A stretch of DNA of 64,000 nucleotides from Gracilaria vermiculophylla (Eukaryota; Rhodophyta; Florideophyceae; Gracilariales; Gracilariaceae): the NCBI GenBank assembly GCA_019155205.2, contig JAHNZQ020000277.1, positions 905,821-969,820 of the forward strand. Reading direction: 5' to 3'. A program made the translations under genes and the position numbers. The notes beneath the pieces are model-generated. The model made no database searches, was not told the DNA's origin, and worked only from the letters and a program-made list of their open reading frames with translations. Below, piece after piece: positions 34,101 to 43,960 of the stretch; position 1 is the stretch's first letter, and every line of letters begins with the position of its first letter.

Positions 34101-36763
34101 GTGAACAGTGTGAGGCTCCTCGTAATCCTCACAAAAGCAGCGATTGTTTGTCAAGTGTCCTTGGGAGCTGCTCCCACTAATGAATCTCGAGAGCATACTG
34201 ATGCAACATGCAGGGTCTACCAATCTGAATGAGGCCTTGAATACTCAAAGAGAGTTCAAAGATGTTTGTCAAACTTCTGTCGAAAGTGAGAAATATAAGA
34301 CGCGTCATTTACAAAATAAGTCAGAATTTCTATTGCTATTGGTTGTCGGCTGGTGAACAATATTTTTATTATGAGGGCGGATAAGTGGCACCTTTTGCAA
34401 GCACGAATCTTGGATGGAAGCCAAGGCTTCCTCTGGAAATGTGTATGATGCCGTAGGTATACACCATTCAGCACATCAAGCACCAGTGCATTAATCAAAA
34501 CGATCAAATATTGGTATTGGCTCCATCTATTTTTGCATTTGCATTCATTCCTTCTGCTCTGTTCCATCGACGACATGCGTGATTGTGAACAGCTCCTCCT
34601 TTTCTACTACACGGAAAATTTGGATTCCACTGCACTCCACAACTGTGCCATGTCACCATCCCTTTTTTTTGACGATGATGGAAGACATAGAGTTTGTTTA
34701 TAACCCCATTTGTACAAGTGAAGCAAAACAGGAGCAGCGAAGCAAGCAGTCCTGTCTCTGTTAAACATGCAACAAAACTAAAAATATGGTGTCTTTTTTC
34801 CAAGTATTAACGACCACCGTCAGCATATATGCTCAGAAATTGTGCTAAAGTTAGCTAGATGGCAGTTGATTTGTTCGATACGCAGCTCAAATATGAAACC
34901 ATTGGCTGCGCTGGGCCGATACCATAATTGTGATGGTAGAAAGTGCAGTTAAAATATGGACGGGAGTTTGGTGCAGTTGTGGAGGGGCACATTAGTGTGA
35001 TCATCTCCGACGTTCAACGTGACCGTTGTCGGCAGATGCCACGGAAAGAAGAAACTAGTGTATACTTACTCATAAAACCTCTTCAGCCTCTTGAAATCGC
35101 AGGAAAAAGAGGGGGGGGAAGTCTTACCACACTTCTTCGCGATAGCATTATGATAACGAGGATCATTTTGTATTCCTCTTACCGCAAGATATGTTTACAC
35201 TCTTCGCCCGTACATGGTTTGATTCGGACAGAATCCTGTGACGCATACTCTGTATCCTAGCTCAAAGTCTTCAGGTACCTCAGATTAAGTGGTAGGAAAC
35301 ACATTCATCCGAAATCAAGTCATATTTCCTTGGCAAAGGGTTAGGCAAAGCAATACTTAAGTATTCGAGGGCCGTACAAGGATAAAGTCTCAGTGCAGAA
35401 CGGAAAGCTCACACATCGCACACCCTTTTAGGAGTCATGTGGAAAAAATAGAAATGGCCGTGAGTGCAATGGGGACATGTTGCAAATCGTGAAACTCGTA
35501 GATGGACAGCATTAAGTGCAGCAGGTCAACTGTAGCTCTCCGCAACGAAACGATATATACGTGCATCGACACTAATCACTACAAGCATTCCAAGTTGTTT
35601 CGTTCTTCCACGCGTCTGGACACTGAGAAAGACGTGAGACATTCAGTCGATGGAAAAAAGACTACTGAGAACAAAGCGAGCAGCAGCGGCTCGATACTTT
35701 TAAAACAAAGAATGCAATTTGAAGTATGGCGTCTGGCAATGAAGCAAAGCCTCGTTCCATCGGCGCCTGCATCACGAGATCATATTTCCGATCAAAGAAT
35801 TCCCAACATGATGCCTCCTGGGCTATTTCATGACCGCCCAGTCTGTAAGCCCAATTAGCGCACATACATTATATGTGGTGACCATTCCGTGGCTGCATCG
35901 GCAGCGCACATTTGGACTCGGACACATGTGCACGAGCAAGCGACAAAACGTTCCATCGAAATTAGTCCAATGGAACGAGTGTCTCCTGTGTATGTCTATG
36001 TTTGTAATTGCGATAGGCTTGGAGCGTGGAAGGCGCAGCGTGATGATTTGAGAGTAACCGCAAGAGGAACGCGCTTGGGAAAATTGCGAGAATCGGCATA
36101 TCCGATAGAGACCAAGGGTTCCCCCTTCGAGATTCTTCCAGCTTTTGGATGAGGAACCGAAGGAATGTTTGTTGTGGGATGCGAGCTCCCGCTCCAGCTC
36201 GAGCGCGCGAGCGGAGCCGAACCACACGTGGCAAAGCTGGCCTAGTTAAATGGCCGAAAACATTTGTTACGTTTATCGCGAGGCTTTGGCAAAAAAAGAA
36301 GCTCTACGTCTCATGACTCTTCTGCACAATATGGGGCGGTTCCCTATCGTGAGTCGGGGCTTCGTCCTGCAGCACCATGAGCAGACTGCCTTGGTTATTG
36401 TGGTCCCATTGGTAAATCCGTTGGATTCTGATGAGCCATAGAGCCGCGATTGATTTGGAACACGTTGGTCCAAGGTCGCTTTAAGGGAGAGGTCCGTCAG
36501 CTGCAAGAAATTCCTCACCGCTCGTTGACTTAGTGGGGAGTTTGATACATACAAGTGGTCATACAGTGGAACAGCGGAAGCCTGTGTCGCAACTCTGCAC
36601 GTGTCTCGTACGTGGGATAACTTTCTGGATGATACGATTTCTCGTTCGCTGCCCGCATAACAATCGTCGCGTGATATCGATATGGTGTCTATCCAGCTGT
36701 TTGCTTCTCGTGGTCGAAGGAAGAAAGGGTGACTAAAATCGCTCTTAAGAACATCTGCTGGGC
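31101..36763. other. 5.7 kb without a recognisable gene
   Basis: Many ORFs of 60-118 codons and one of 189 codons on the minus strand (32660-33229). The latter is hydrophobic- and Cys-rich with no motif that I know, and is probably a decayed element or chance. A GGGGGGGG run sits near 35112. No paired terminal repeats, RNA genes or conserved motifs were found on reading. Composition becomes more GC-balanced after about 35500, approaching the gene island. Confidence 0.35.
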
Positions 36764-37596
36764 ATGTTGAAGCTTATCGAAGCCGATTCGCCCTCCGGTC
36801 GTCGTGAACATCTTTTTCATATTGCGTTGACTGTGACAAACATTATGCCGTTTCCATCAGGTGCTGAGCACCACTCTCAACACACCAACTCTTCGTCTGG
36901 TAACTCTGCAGGACCACAGCATGTAACATCCCCACCACGCGATCTCAGAATGAGTATTTCTCCCGGAACTCATTCTTTGTTGCGTGAGCAGCCTCATCAG
37001 ACTCATTGCGCATCTGAAAAACATGCTGGTAGCTCTTCTGAGGCTACTCGATTGGCGACGAGAAGAAAAGCCATGTTATGTGCATTGACTAAGCCGAGTT
37101 CACAACGTGGATACGTTGTGTGCCGCCTGTGTAAGACACTGGTTTGGGGACCAAATGGTAAGCGCTGCTCTCACACCTCCCCATCACGTTAATTGTACCT
37201 TGATGACTGACAGTTCATGTGCAATGTAATGTGGCTCATGCGTGCACAGGCAGGTATCATATTGAAAAGTGCGTAGTGTTGTGTAGGGCGAGGCAAAAAG
37301 CGAAAGAAGAGGGAATCAAATTAGTGCAAGTAAGAGACATTGCCGTTGACGAGTCAGTGTTTAAGAAGCCCAAGTCGGCAATTCCAAAAGCAGCGAAAGT
37401 ACCGGGATTCGTCATCTCGAGATCAGTGGCGCTCGAAAATCCGCATGAAGCGCCGAATGAATTCGAGAAGAAACGTGGAGTAAGGACTGGCAGAAAAGGC
37501 TACGTTCGTTGTCTGGCCTGCAACGGAGAGGTGTATGCTCCCAATGCCAAACATCATGCTGCAGCTTGTCCGAAGAGGAGAGGTTGGAGCTCGTGA
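36764..37596 (+). CDS. Small protein with two CCHC zinc-like motifs, one 92-bp intron
   Basis: Exon 1 (36764-37157) ends in the codon-splitting G of GPNG. A GTAAGC...GCACAG intron (37158-37249) is removed, and exon 2 runs from 37250 to TGA 37596. Joining restores CRLCKTLVWGPNGRYHIEKC, spacing C-x2-C-x11-H-x3-C. Exon 2 repeats the same pattern as CLACNGEVYAPNAKHHAAAC about 100 residues later. The similarity of the two motifs supports both the intron and an internal duplication. The N-terminus is Ser/His-rich and low complexity; translation may instead start at Met 36845. The linker is Lys-rich. Zinc-mediated nucleic-acid or protein binding is an inference. I do not recognise the family. Confidence 0.6.
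37158..37249 (+). other. Predicted spliceosomal intron, 92 bp
   Basis: Starts GTAAGC and ends CACAG. Removal joins frames across the first zinc-like motif and reproduces the spacing seen in the second. It is the only intron I can support in the host genes of this window. Confidence 0.6.
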
Positions 37597-37866
37597 CGAG
37601 GGTGCTTTGAAAGATTTTCTTTTCCTATGTTACGGTCGTTTCGTTTATCATCTTCCGGCTCGATACAGCGAATCGGCAGTGCGAGGACTGCCTTTTCTTC
37701 GTTGGAAAGAAGGGGCAAATAAACACATGTTGAATATTCGTGCCCATTATCAAGAGAAGACGTTTCATGAAATACTCAGTGTAGTCTGTCGTAGTGGGTA
37801 CATGGCGAAAATAAAGCGTGAAGGGACATCCTTTCTCTCGTTTATATAATATATTGCGACCCACAA

Positions 37867-38643
37867 TTGCGAACCGCAAGAAGGGGGGTAACCTGCAAGC
37901 TTGCTTCCTTCAAGACAGCGACGCTCCCTTCATGCTGCTTGAAGATAATACGTATTCCTGATATGAGCACGGCCATCTCCTCTTCACGTGATGTGCATGA
38001 CTCCAATCCCCCTTCATTGGGACGGAGCGAAATAGAAACGCAGACGGATCTTCAACGGAGGCCAAGAAGGCACGGATTACGGCTAAATCCAGTTCTTATT
38101 GCTGGCAAAGAGAAGCGAAGTTCTTTGAATGGGCATGCTTCTTTTCACTGGACTGCTGTCTTCCTTATCTACACTGCTCAGAACATTTTTGACCTGTGGT
38201 CGCACGTATACCATATTCCAGACGAAAACGAACAAATCCGGAGCAGGACGCGGCGGGCTCTATAGAGAGGTGTGACGTCGAAGCTTCGGGATGATGATGT
38301 GTCACCAGCAAAGATTATTTCAGTTGGTGGCGATCGATATCCAATTCTTAAGAGTGCAGTACGGACTACGAAAGCGTTCTTGCTAAAAACCGATTCGTAT
38401 GCGCCCGTGCTTAAGCAGAAAGTCTGGATTACAATACTTGACAGGAATACAACGCCGAACTCAATGCGACGAACTATCAGAGACAGCGCATCCTGCACAA
38501 GCAACAGATGTAAGTGGGCAGGGGGGCGAGGTAACTTAAATAAACCTAGAAGAGAGAGAGAAACAGTGCTATGGGGAGGCGGAGCTGATTCGAAGCAAAT
38601 TAACCATCATTCGTTGATACCCAGCATTACTCTGCCAGGGTAA
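37867..38643 (+). pseudogene. Possible coding frame with one stop, unrecognised
   Basis: Two ORFs in the same frame (37867-38265 and 38272-38643) are separated only by a TAG at 38263-38265. Segments include a hydrophobic FHWTAVFLIYTAQNIFDLW and a charged KLRDDDVSPAKIISVGGDRY. No family recognised. It could be a decayed gene, a gene with a small intron, or chance. Confidence 0.25.
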
Positions 38644-38803
38644 AAAGATAAGCAACGCACGAACCGATCAGCTGGCGATATGTGCCTCTTCTCCCGCTAC
38701 TCCCGCCGCCCGCCACCGCCGTCTACCGCTAATTCCGCCGTCCACCGCTGCCACCCCTATTCACGGCTTCTTCCAACCACTGCGCTTATTTGCTTGGCAC
38801 CGC

Positions 38804-41023
38804 ATGCCTCGTCAAAGGCAGCTTTCACGTTCGACGCCTCAGGTGACGACTGGGTCCATCTCGTCGCATTCATCTAAGCTGCCATCCATACATCGCACTC
38901 GTCCCGTTTCTTCCTTGTTCATATTTTCCGTGTCCTCCTTGCTGTATGCCACTTTGTTCGTTTTGTTTCTTTTTCTTTTGGTAACAGTTCGTTCTCCATC
39001 ACTTTTGTATCACCCGCGAACAACTATTCACGGCGCGTATTCAACATCCTCGTCCAAGTTCGTCCGGTCTTCGCGTCCACTTCATCTATCATATGATCGA
39101 AAGAACTTCACGTTGGACGGCCGTCCTATTCGACTCGTGTCCGGCTCCGTTCATTACTTTCGCACCACTCCATCGCATTGGTTGCGAATTCTACAATATG
39201 CCAAAGCAATGGGGTTGAATGCAATAGAAACCTATATTCCATGGAATCTGCACGAACAGTACCCAGGACAGTTTCGTTTTTCTGGAATCCTCGATCTTCG
39301 CTATTTCTTAGAGGCTGCGCATCACGTCGGTTTACTAGTATTGCTCAGACCAGGTCCTTTTATATGTTCAGAATGGGACTTAGGTGGTTTGCCAGCGTAC
39401 TTGCTTGCTGATCATGCTATGCGTCTTCGAAGTATGCATCCCACATATCTATCTGCGGTGCAACGGTATTTTGATGAGGTTGCAGAACAGATCCGACCAT
39501 ATGTTGGCAAACCTATTGTTGCGCTACAGCTTGAAAATGAGTTTGGTGCTTATTCTGCGGATAACGATGCCTATATGAATTGGATTCTCAACCAATGGAT
39601 ATCGCGGGGGTTTACGTCTTCAAAGCTGTTGTTCTTTACTTCGGATAATGGTGGCGCAAATACTGTGCTCCGCGGTTCGCCTTTTAAACCGTCAACAAAG
39701 GTTCTGAAGACCATCAATTTGGAAGTCCACGTTTTGGATAAGATACGCATGTTGAAGGAAATTCAACCAGACGCACCAGCCATGATTGCAGAATTCTGGA
39801 CGGGATGGTTTGATCACTGGGGAGAATCGCATCACGAACGTGACGGAAAGGATGTCGCTAACCACATTCATACAGTTCTTAATGAAGCGCATGCCAGTAT
39901 TAACTTGTACATGTTCTTCGGCGGCACTAATTTTGGTTTCATGTCTGGTGCCAATATTGAACCAAACATGACATACGCACCAACGACAACTAGCTACGAC
40001 TACGATGCGTTTGTAACCGAGTATGCTGACGTTAGAAGCGTAAAGTTCAAGCCGGCACAGCGCGCTATCCGACATTTCTGGAGTTCTATGGACGATGCTA
40101 AAATGGTCAACGCCACATTATCAAAACTGCCACCATCTCCCTATATGTCAGCCTACGCTGGAACTGTTTTTTTCACTGAAAGCATTTCAATGTATGACGT
40201 TCTCGATATTATCACCGATAAAAGAGTCGCATCAACCTACCCACTCACAATGGAACAACTCGGCTTTGGGTACGGGTTCATAATGTACAGATACGAGGTT
40301 GACCACTCCATCACGCCCACTTCAAACACCCGGGTGCTTCAATTAAGCGGAGTTCGGGACTTTGCTTACGTGCTAGCTGATGGAAAGTTAGTACGTACAG
40401 TTGACCGAAACAAGCAGTTTGAACCCGACGGCCATGCACTGAAAAGGATTCATATACCCATTGACACCAGTGAAATCGATATTATCATTGAAAATCGGGG
40501 ACGGATTAACTACGGCAAATACATTCATGACCGTAAGGGCATTGTCGGGAACATTACACTGGACGGCGTAGTGCTCGAGGGATTTATAAATATGGCCTTG
40601 TCATTTCCACAAGACCATCCTTTACTTCCTGACGTCCACCGGAACCAAACTATAAGCAAATTGAGAAAACGAATGGCTGGAGTCAATGCGCATCCCCCTT
40701 TGGCTACTCGGAGTTCTCCACCGAGCTTCTTTCGAGGTGAAATGTCCATTAATCCCGGTTCCCTGAAGAAATTTGGAGGTGAATACCCGGGAACGTATTG
40801 CAGAGTGTTTGGGAGAGGGGTATTGTGGGTGAATGGTTTTAATGTTGGCCGTTTCCACACCGGGGTGCCGGGACCGCAACGGTCGCTTTTCGTACCGGGC
40901 GCTATGTTGCGCGAAGGGCGAAACGAGTTCGTTGTGTTGCACATGAACATGCATCTGACAAGGAGCCCTCCAAAACTGCAATTGTTTGACAAGCCGGACT
41001 TTGGCCCACCTGTCTCACAGTAG
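38804..41023 (+). CDS. GH35 beta-galactosidase, type II membrane-anchored
   Basis: 739 residues, single exon. A cytosolic basic stretch is followed by one hydrophobic segment (about 36-62), so the enzyme probably sits in the Golgi or plasma membrane facing outward, or is secreted after cleavage. The GH35 domain starts near residue 95 (SYDRKNFTLDGRPIRLVSGS) and carries YIPWNLHE at 144-151, RPGPFICSEW at 182-191, acid/base Glu246 in LENEFGAY and nucleophile Glu330 in IAEFWTGW. GGTNFGFMSG follows, and the C-terminal jelly-roll region ends with VLWVNGFNVGR. GH35 enzymes remove terminal beta-linked galactose. In an alga, galactan or glycoprotein remodelling is a reasonable inference. It converges on the phosphatase gene, 525 bp apart. 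Confidence 0.95.
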   Translation: MPRQRQLSRSTPQVTTGSISSHSSKLPSIHRTRPVSSLFIFSVSSLLYATLFVLFLFLLVTVRSPSLLYHPRTTIHGAYSTSSSKFVRSSRPLHLSYDRKNFTLDGRPIRLVSGSVHYFRTTPSHWLRILQYAKAMGLNAIETYIPWNLHEQYPGQFRFSGILDLRYFLEAAHHVGLLVLLRPGPFICSEWDLGGLPAYLLADHAMRLRSMHPTYLSAVQRYFDEVAEQIRPYVGKPIVALQLENEFGAYSADNDAYMNWILNQWISRGFTSSKLLFFTSDNGGANTVLRGSPFKPSTKVLKTINLEVHVLDKIRMLKEIQPDAPAMIAEFWTGWFDHWGESHHERDGKDVANHIHTVLNEAHASINLYMFFGGTNFGFMSGANIEPNMTYAPTTTSYDYDAFVTEYADVRSVKFKPAQRAIRHFWSSMDDAKMVNATLSKLPPSPYMSAYAGTVFFTESISMYDVLDIITDKRVASTYPLTMEQLGFGYGFIMYRYEVDHSITPTSNTRVLQLSGVRDFAYVLADGKLVRTVDRNKQFEPDGHALKRIHIPIDTSEIDIIIENRGRINYGKYIHDRKGIVGNITLDGVVLEGFINMALSFPQDHPLLPDVHRNQTISKLRKRMAGVNAHPPLATRSSPPSFFRGEMSINPGSLKKFGGEYPGTYCRVFGRGVLWVNGFNVGRFHTGVPGPQRSLFVPGAMLREGRNEFVVLHMNMHLTRSPPKLQLFDKPDFGPPVSQ

Positions 41024-41549
41024 ATACTAAAGGAGATGTAACACTACTCCTCTGACTAGCACATATGCTCACCTTCTGGGCCTAACTGGCAAACATTCCG
41101 CTAGCGAGTTTGCGTGAAACAAACTGTTGCTCAGGGAATTGCGTTGTAAGGCAGTTTCAGCGTCCGGGCCATGAACAACAGATTGAATAAGACTAATAAA
41201 CTTTTACGTCATGGGCTCTCTACATTGGGAGCATCTTTGATGAGTAAGTGATGATCATCATCATTACAAGTTTCCTTTGCGCAGGCGCGCATGTACTTGT
41301 ACCTGCCCGGCAGTGGTGACGACACGTGACGCACATTGTCCCATTTGACTTATACCACGATCAGGGATGTTACAGGAACATGAAAGTAAGCATTAAATAG
41401 TGTTCAGTGTACTCGTCTGCTTCGAGCGCTAATTTCGCTCTCAAAGGCAGAGCATTTCGAGGACAAACGGCAAGTTGCGACAGGTTGGGTTGCTTAGCGG
41501 GGCCAAACACCAGCTCATAAGCTTACAGGCTTGGCCATGAATTTGAGCC
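41024..41549. other. Convergent 3' intergenic region
   Basis: Lies between the stops of the galactosidase and phosphatase genes. No ORF or RNA gene was seen. Confidence 0.5.
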
Positions 41550-43403
41550 TCAATCGCGTCCAACATATCTCGCAAAGTCGCGCACAAAAGTTTCTTGCTT
41601 CAGTCCACCGCCACCATCGCAGTACAACCGCTCCCTGCCCAAAGCTCTTTCCACATCTTCCCCATTGGCTATTCTCCAGCAGGCGACAAATGTGCCGGTT
41701 CTGCCAATACCCGCCTTGCAATGCGCAAAGATAACGCCTCTGTTGCGTATCGTTTGCTGAACGACAGAGCAAAACATTTGAACTTGTTCAAAGCTAGGCG
41801 TTGAGAAGTCCTCGACAGGGATGTTGCACACACTGAGTCCTAGCTGTTGATCGGGGAGGCACCATTGATTGAGGCGGTCCGACCCACGCAAGTCAACAAC
41901 AGTGTGCACGCCATAGTTGTAAAGCCACTGCAAGCCAGATGCAGAAGGCTGGCCACCTCGCAGAAAGCCGTTATGAACGACATCAAAGTTGGGAATGTCA
42001 TGCAAGCCAGGACGCAGCAGCATTGCACTACCCACCGGTCTCTTTAACTTGAGATCATTCTCAAACGAGCCGATAAGCTTCTGCTCCATCTGCTCAATCT
42101 GGGCACACGTACTCTCCGCGCCGCGCCGCTGACAAAGAGTGGCACGAAGGTTGGCAAGCGCATCCACCAAGCGACGCTTACCCCTGACGCGGTAATCGTC
42201 CTTGCCCAGCAGCGTGCACGCGAGGCGCGTCTCGCTCATGAGCGCGTCGGCCTCGCGCGCAAAGCTTGCAGCAAGCAGGCTGTGCACGCGCTCTTCCATC
42301 GTGCGCAACGCGGACAGTTCCGTGCCGAGAGCGATTTGCTCGCGCAGCATGGCGATCTCGGCTGCGTCGTCCTTTCCGCGCGGGATGTCCAGCGACGCGG
42401 ACCGCGCGCGCTCAAGACTGGCTCGCAGGTACATGGGGGGGTTGAACGCCTCGAGTGCTTGGCGAAGCAACCACAGCAAGTGACGTATGGAGGCGCGCAG
42501 CGTGGGGTCGTCTGCGGCCCTCGTGCGCAGCGCGTGGCGCAGATGGCCGAGGCGGGCGTACAGGTTCTGCAAGGGCGGGTGGTGCAAGTGGTCGGCGTAC
42601 CAATGTCGCACATGACTGAGCAAGTCGTCGAGCAGCAGCGAAAGGTTGAGGCGTCTGAGGTGGGCAATCTGTTGAGTGGCCACGTCGTGCGCATTGTGGT
42701 GATGGTGATGGTGGTGTTGGTGTTGGTGATGGTGATGGTGGTGGGGGCGGTGGTGCTGCGCGTGCGAGCCCTGGGGCACGGGTTGGTGCAAGGTGGCCGT
42801 GGAAGTGAGGGCGATGCCGCTGGGGAGGAAGCGGCAATGAGGGGCGGTTGCGGCGGGGACACCGCGGGGGGAAGGCTGCGGAGCGACGGGCACTCCGTCA
42901 CGATGCGGACACAGCGGCGGACGGGGGCGGCGCGTATGCGCGGGGATGGGGAGCGACGGGGAAAAGGCGAGGTGCATGGCGGGCGGCGGGCGGCGGGCGA
43001 CGGACGACGGACGGCAACGGGAAGTGTCGGTGACGGGGGATGGATGGGGCAGGGCGGAAAGGGCAGGAGCCGACGGGCGGAGGAACGGAGGCGACGCGCG
43101 GAGGAACGGAGCCGAAGGCGGGGAGGGGCGATTTCCCCGCTCTAAGGGGCAAGGGCAAGAGGCAGCGCGCGGAGGGAACAGCGCGGTGAGTGGCGGTGGG
43201 ATGCCTCCGCGCTTGTGCGGCTGGCGGCGGGCAGCTGCGGCACAAGTGCGAAGCGCCAAGTGCATCTGTGCGATTGCAGTGCCAAATTGCAAGCACAGAG
43301 CGCCATGCGGCCGCGCAGGACGTCCGCAGCGCCACGCTGCCTCCTTTCGCTGCATAGCAGGAGGGCACTGCCTCCCCATCGCTCCTCGCCGCGCGTATGC
43401 CAA
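41550..43403 (-). CDS. Atypical dual-specificity/tyrosine-type phosphatase with long low-complexity N-terminus
   Basis: Up to 617 residues, single exon. The C-terminal 135 residues form a cysteine-phosphatase domain: FLRGGQPSASGLQWL near 480, GVHTVVDLRGSD near 502, and the signature HCKAGIGRTG near 560 with catalytic Cys and Arg (C-x5-R). The GGQPS..GL..L...GV.TVVDLR opening resembles atypical DSPs and the phosphatase-like part of plant NADK2, but no NAD-kinase domain follows. Residues about 235-460 are mainly helical and unassigned. The first about 220 residues are Pro/Ala/Arg-rich with a His tract (two runs of six and seven His). The start is uncertain: Mets at positions 1, 9, 17, 47 and about 144 are all possible. 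Substrate unknown. Confidence 0.85.
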   Translation of the reverse strand: MAYARRGAMGRQCPPAMQRKEAAWRCGRPARPHGALCLQFGTAIAQMHLALRTCAAAARRQPHKRGGIPPPLTALFPPRAASCPCPLERGNRPSPPSAPFLRASPPFLRPSAPALSALPHPSPVTDTSRCRPSSVARRPPPAMHLAFSPSLPIPAHTRRPRPPLCPHRDGVPVAPQPSPRGVPAATAPHCRFLPSGIALTSTATLHQPVPQGSHAQHHRPHHHHHHQHQHHHHHHHNAHDVATQQIAHLRRLNLSLLLDDLLSHVRHWYADHLHHPPLQNLYARLGHLRHALRTRAADDPTLRASIRHLLWLLRQALEAFNPPMYLRASLERARSASLDIPRGKDDAAEIAMLREQIALGTELSALRTMEERVHSLLAASFAREADALMSETRLACTLLGKDDYRVRGKRRLVDALANLRATLCQRRGAESTCAQIEQMEQKLIGSFENDLKLKRPVGSAMLLRPGLHDIPNFDVVHNGFLRGGQPSASGLQWLYNYGVHTVVDLRGSDRLNQWCLPDQQLGLSVCNIPVEDFSTPSFEQVQMFCSVVQQTIRNRGVIFAHCKAGIGRTGTFVACWRIANGEDVERALGRERLYCDGGGGLKQETFVRDFARYVGRD

Positions 43404-43960
43404 ACATCATAGGATTGCAATTTCCACCTTCCCGAGGTTGCTGCTTATGCCTTTGCGACCATCACGGCGCTCGTGGAGGTGAAGGCGGAGCGGGGGGGAG
43501 GTGCGCAGCACAAGGAACACAAGGAACACAAGGAACACAAGGAACACAAGGAACACAAGGAACCTGGGATCTCTCAAAAGTCAGCGTGAGTGCAGCAGTC
43601 ACGGCGTTTAATAATTGATGATGAAAACCAGGTCACTTGGCCAGGGAGTAGTTGTTGTTGACAGACAAGCAGATTACACAAGGAGAGAGCCTCAGCGCGA
43701 CGGCAAAGTGACCCGCCTGCGCATAGGTTAGCAAACAGTTAGAAAGAGAAAGCGGGCGGCAGCTGTTGAGCGTTCCGTTGAGAACTTGCCGCACGCCAAC
43801 ATCAGGACACAGAACAAAAAACCCTCCTCAACCCCCCATTGATGTCCACCCACCCCCCACCATGGGATGGCCCCCCACACCCGCACCCTCCAAAAACATA
43901 CACACTCAGCCCACACCTCCCCACCTCCCCACACCCCTCGCCGCCCGCCCTCACCCAGCG
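43404..43960. other. Intergenic region upstream of the phosphatase
   Basis: Contains the phosphatase promoter, a 9-bp tandem repeat (43508-43563) and the 3' flank of the next minus-strand gene. Pro-rich shadow ORFs in 43766-44217 run opposite to that gene and are composition artefacts. Confidence 0.4.
43508..43563. repeat. 9-bp tandem repeat, (CACAAGGAA) x 6
   Basis: Six exact CACAAGGAA units, about 100 bp upstream of the longest phosphatase start. Perfect copies imply recent slippage. Confidence 0.9.

Noticed and set aside
35823..36234. 134-codon minus ORF at 35.8-36.2 kb
   Set aside because: No recognisable motif, several competing ORFs on both strands, and no conserved start or neighbour to support it.
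43508..43563. CRISPR-like array at the 9-bp repeats
   Set aside because: Simple back-to-back tandem units without spacers, in eukaryotic DNA.
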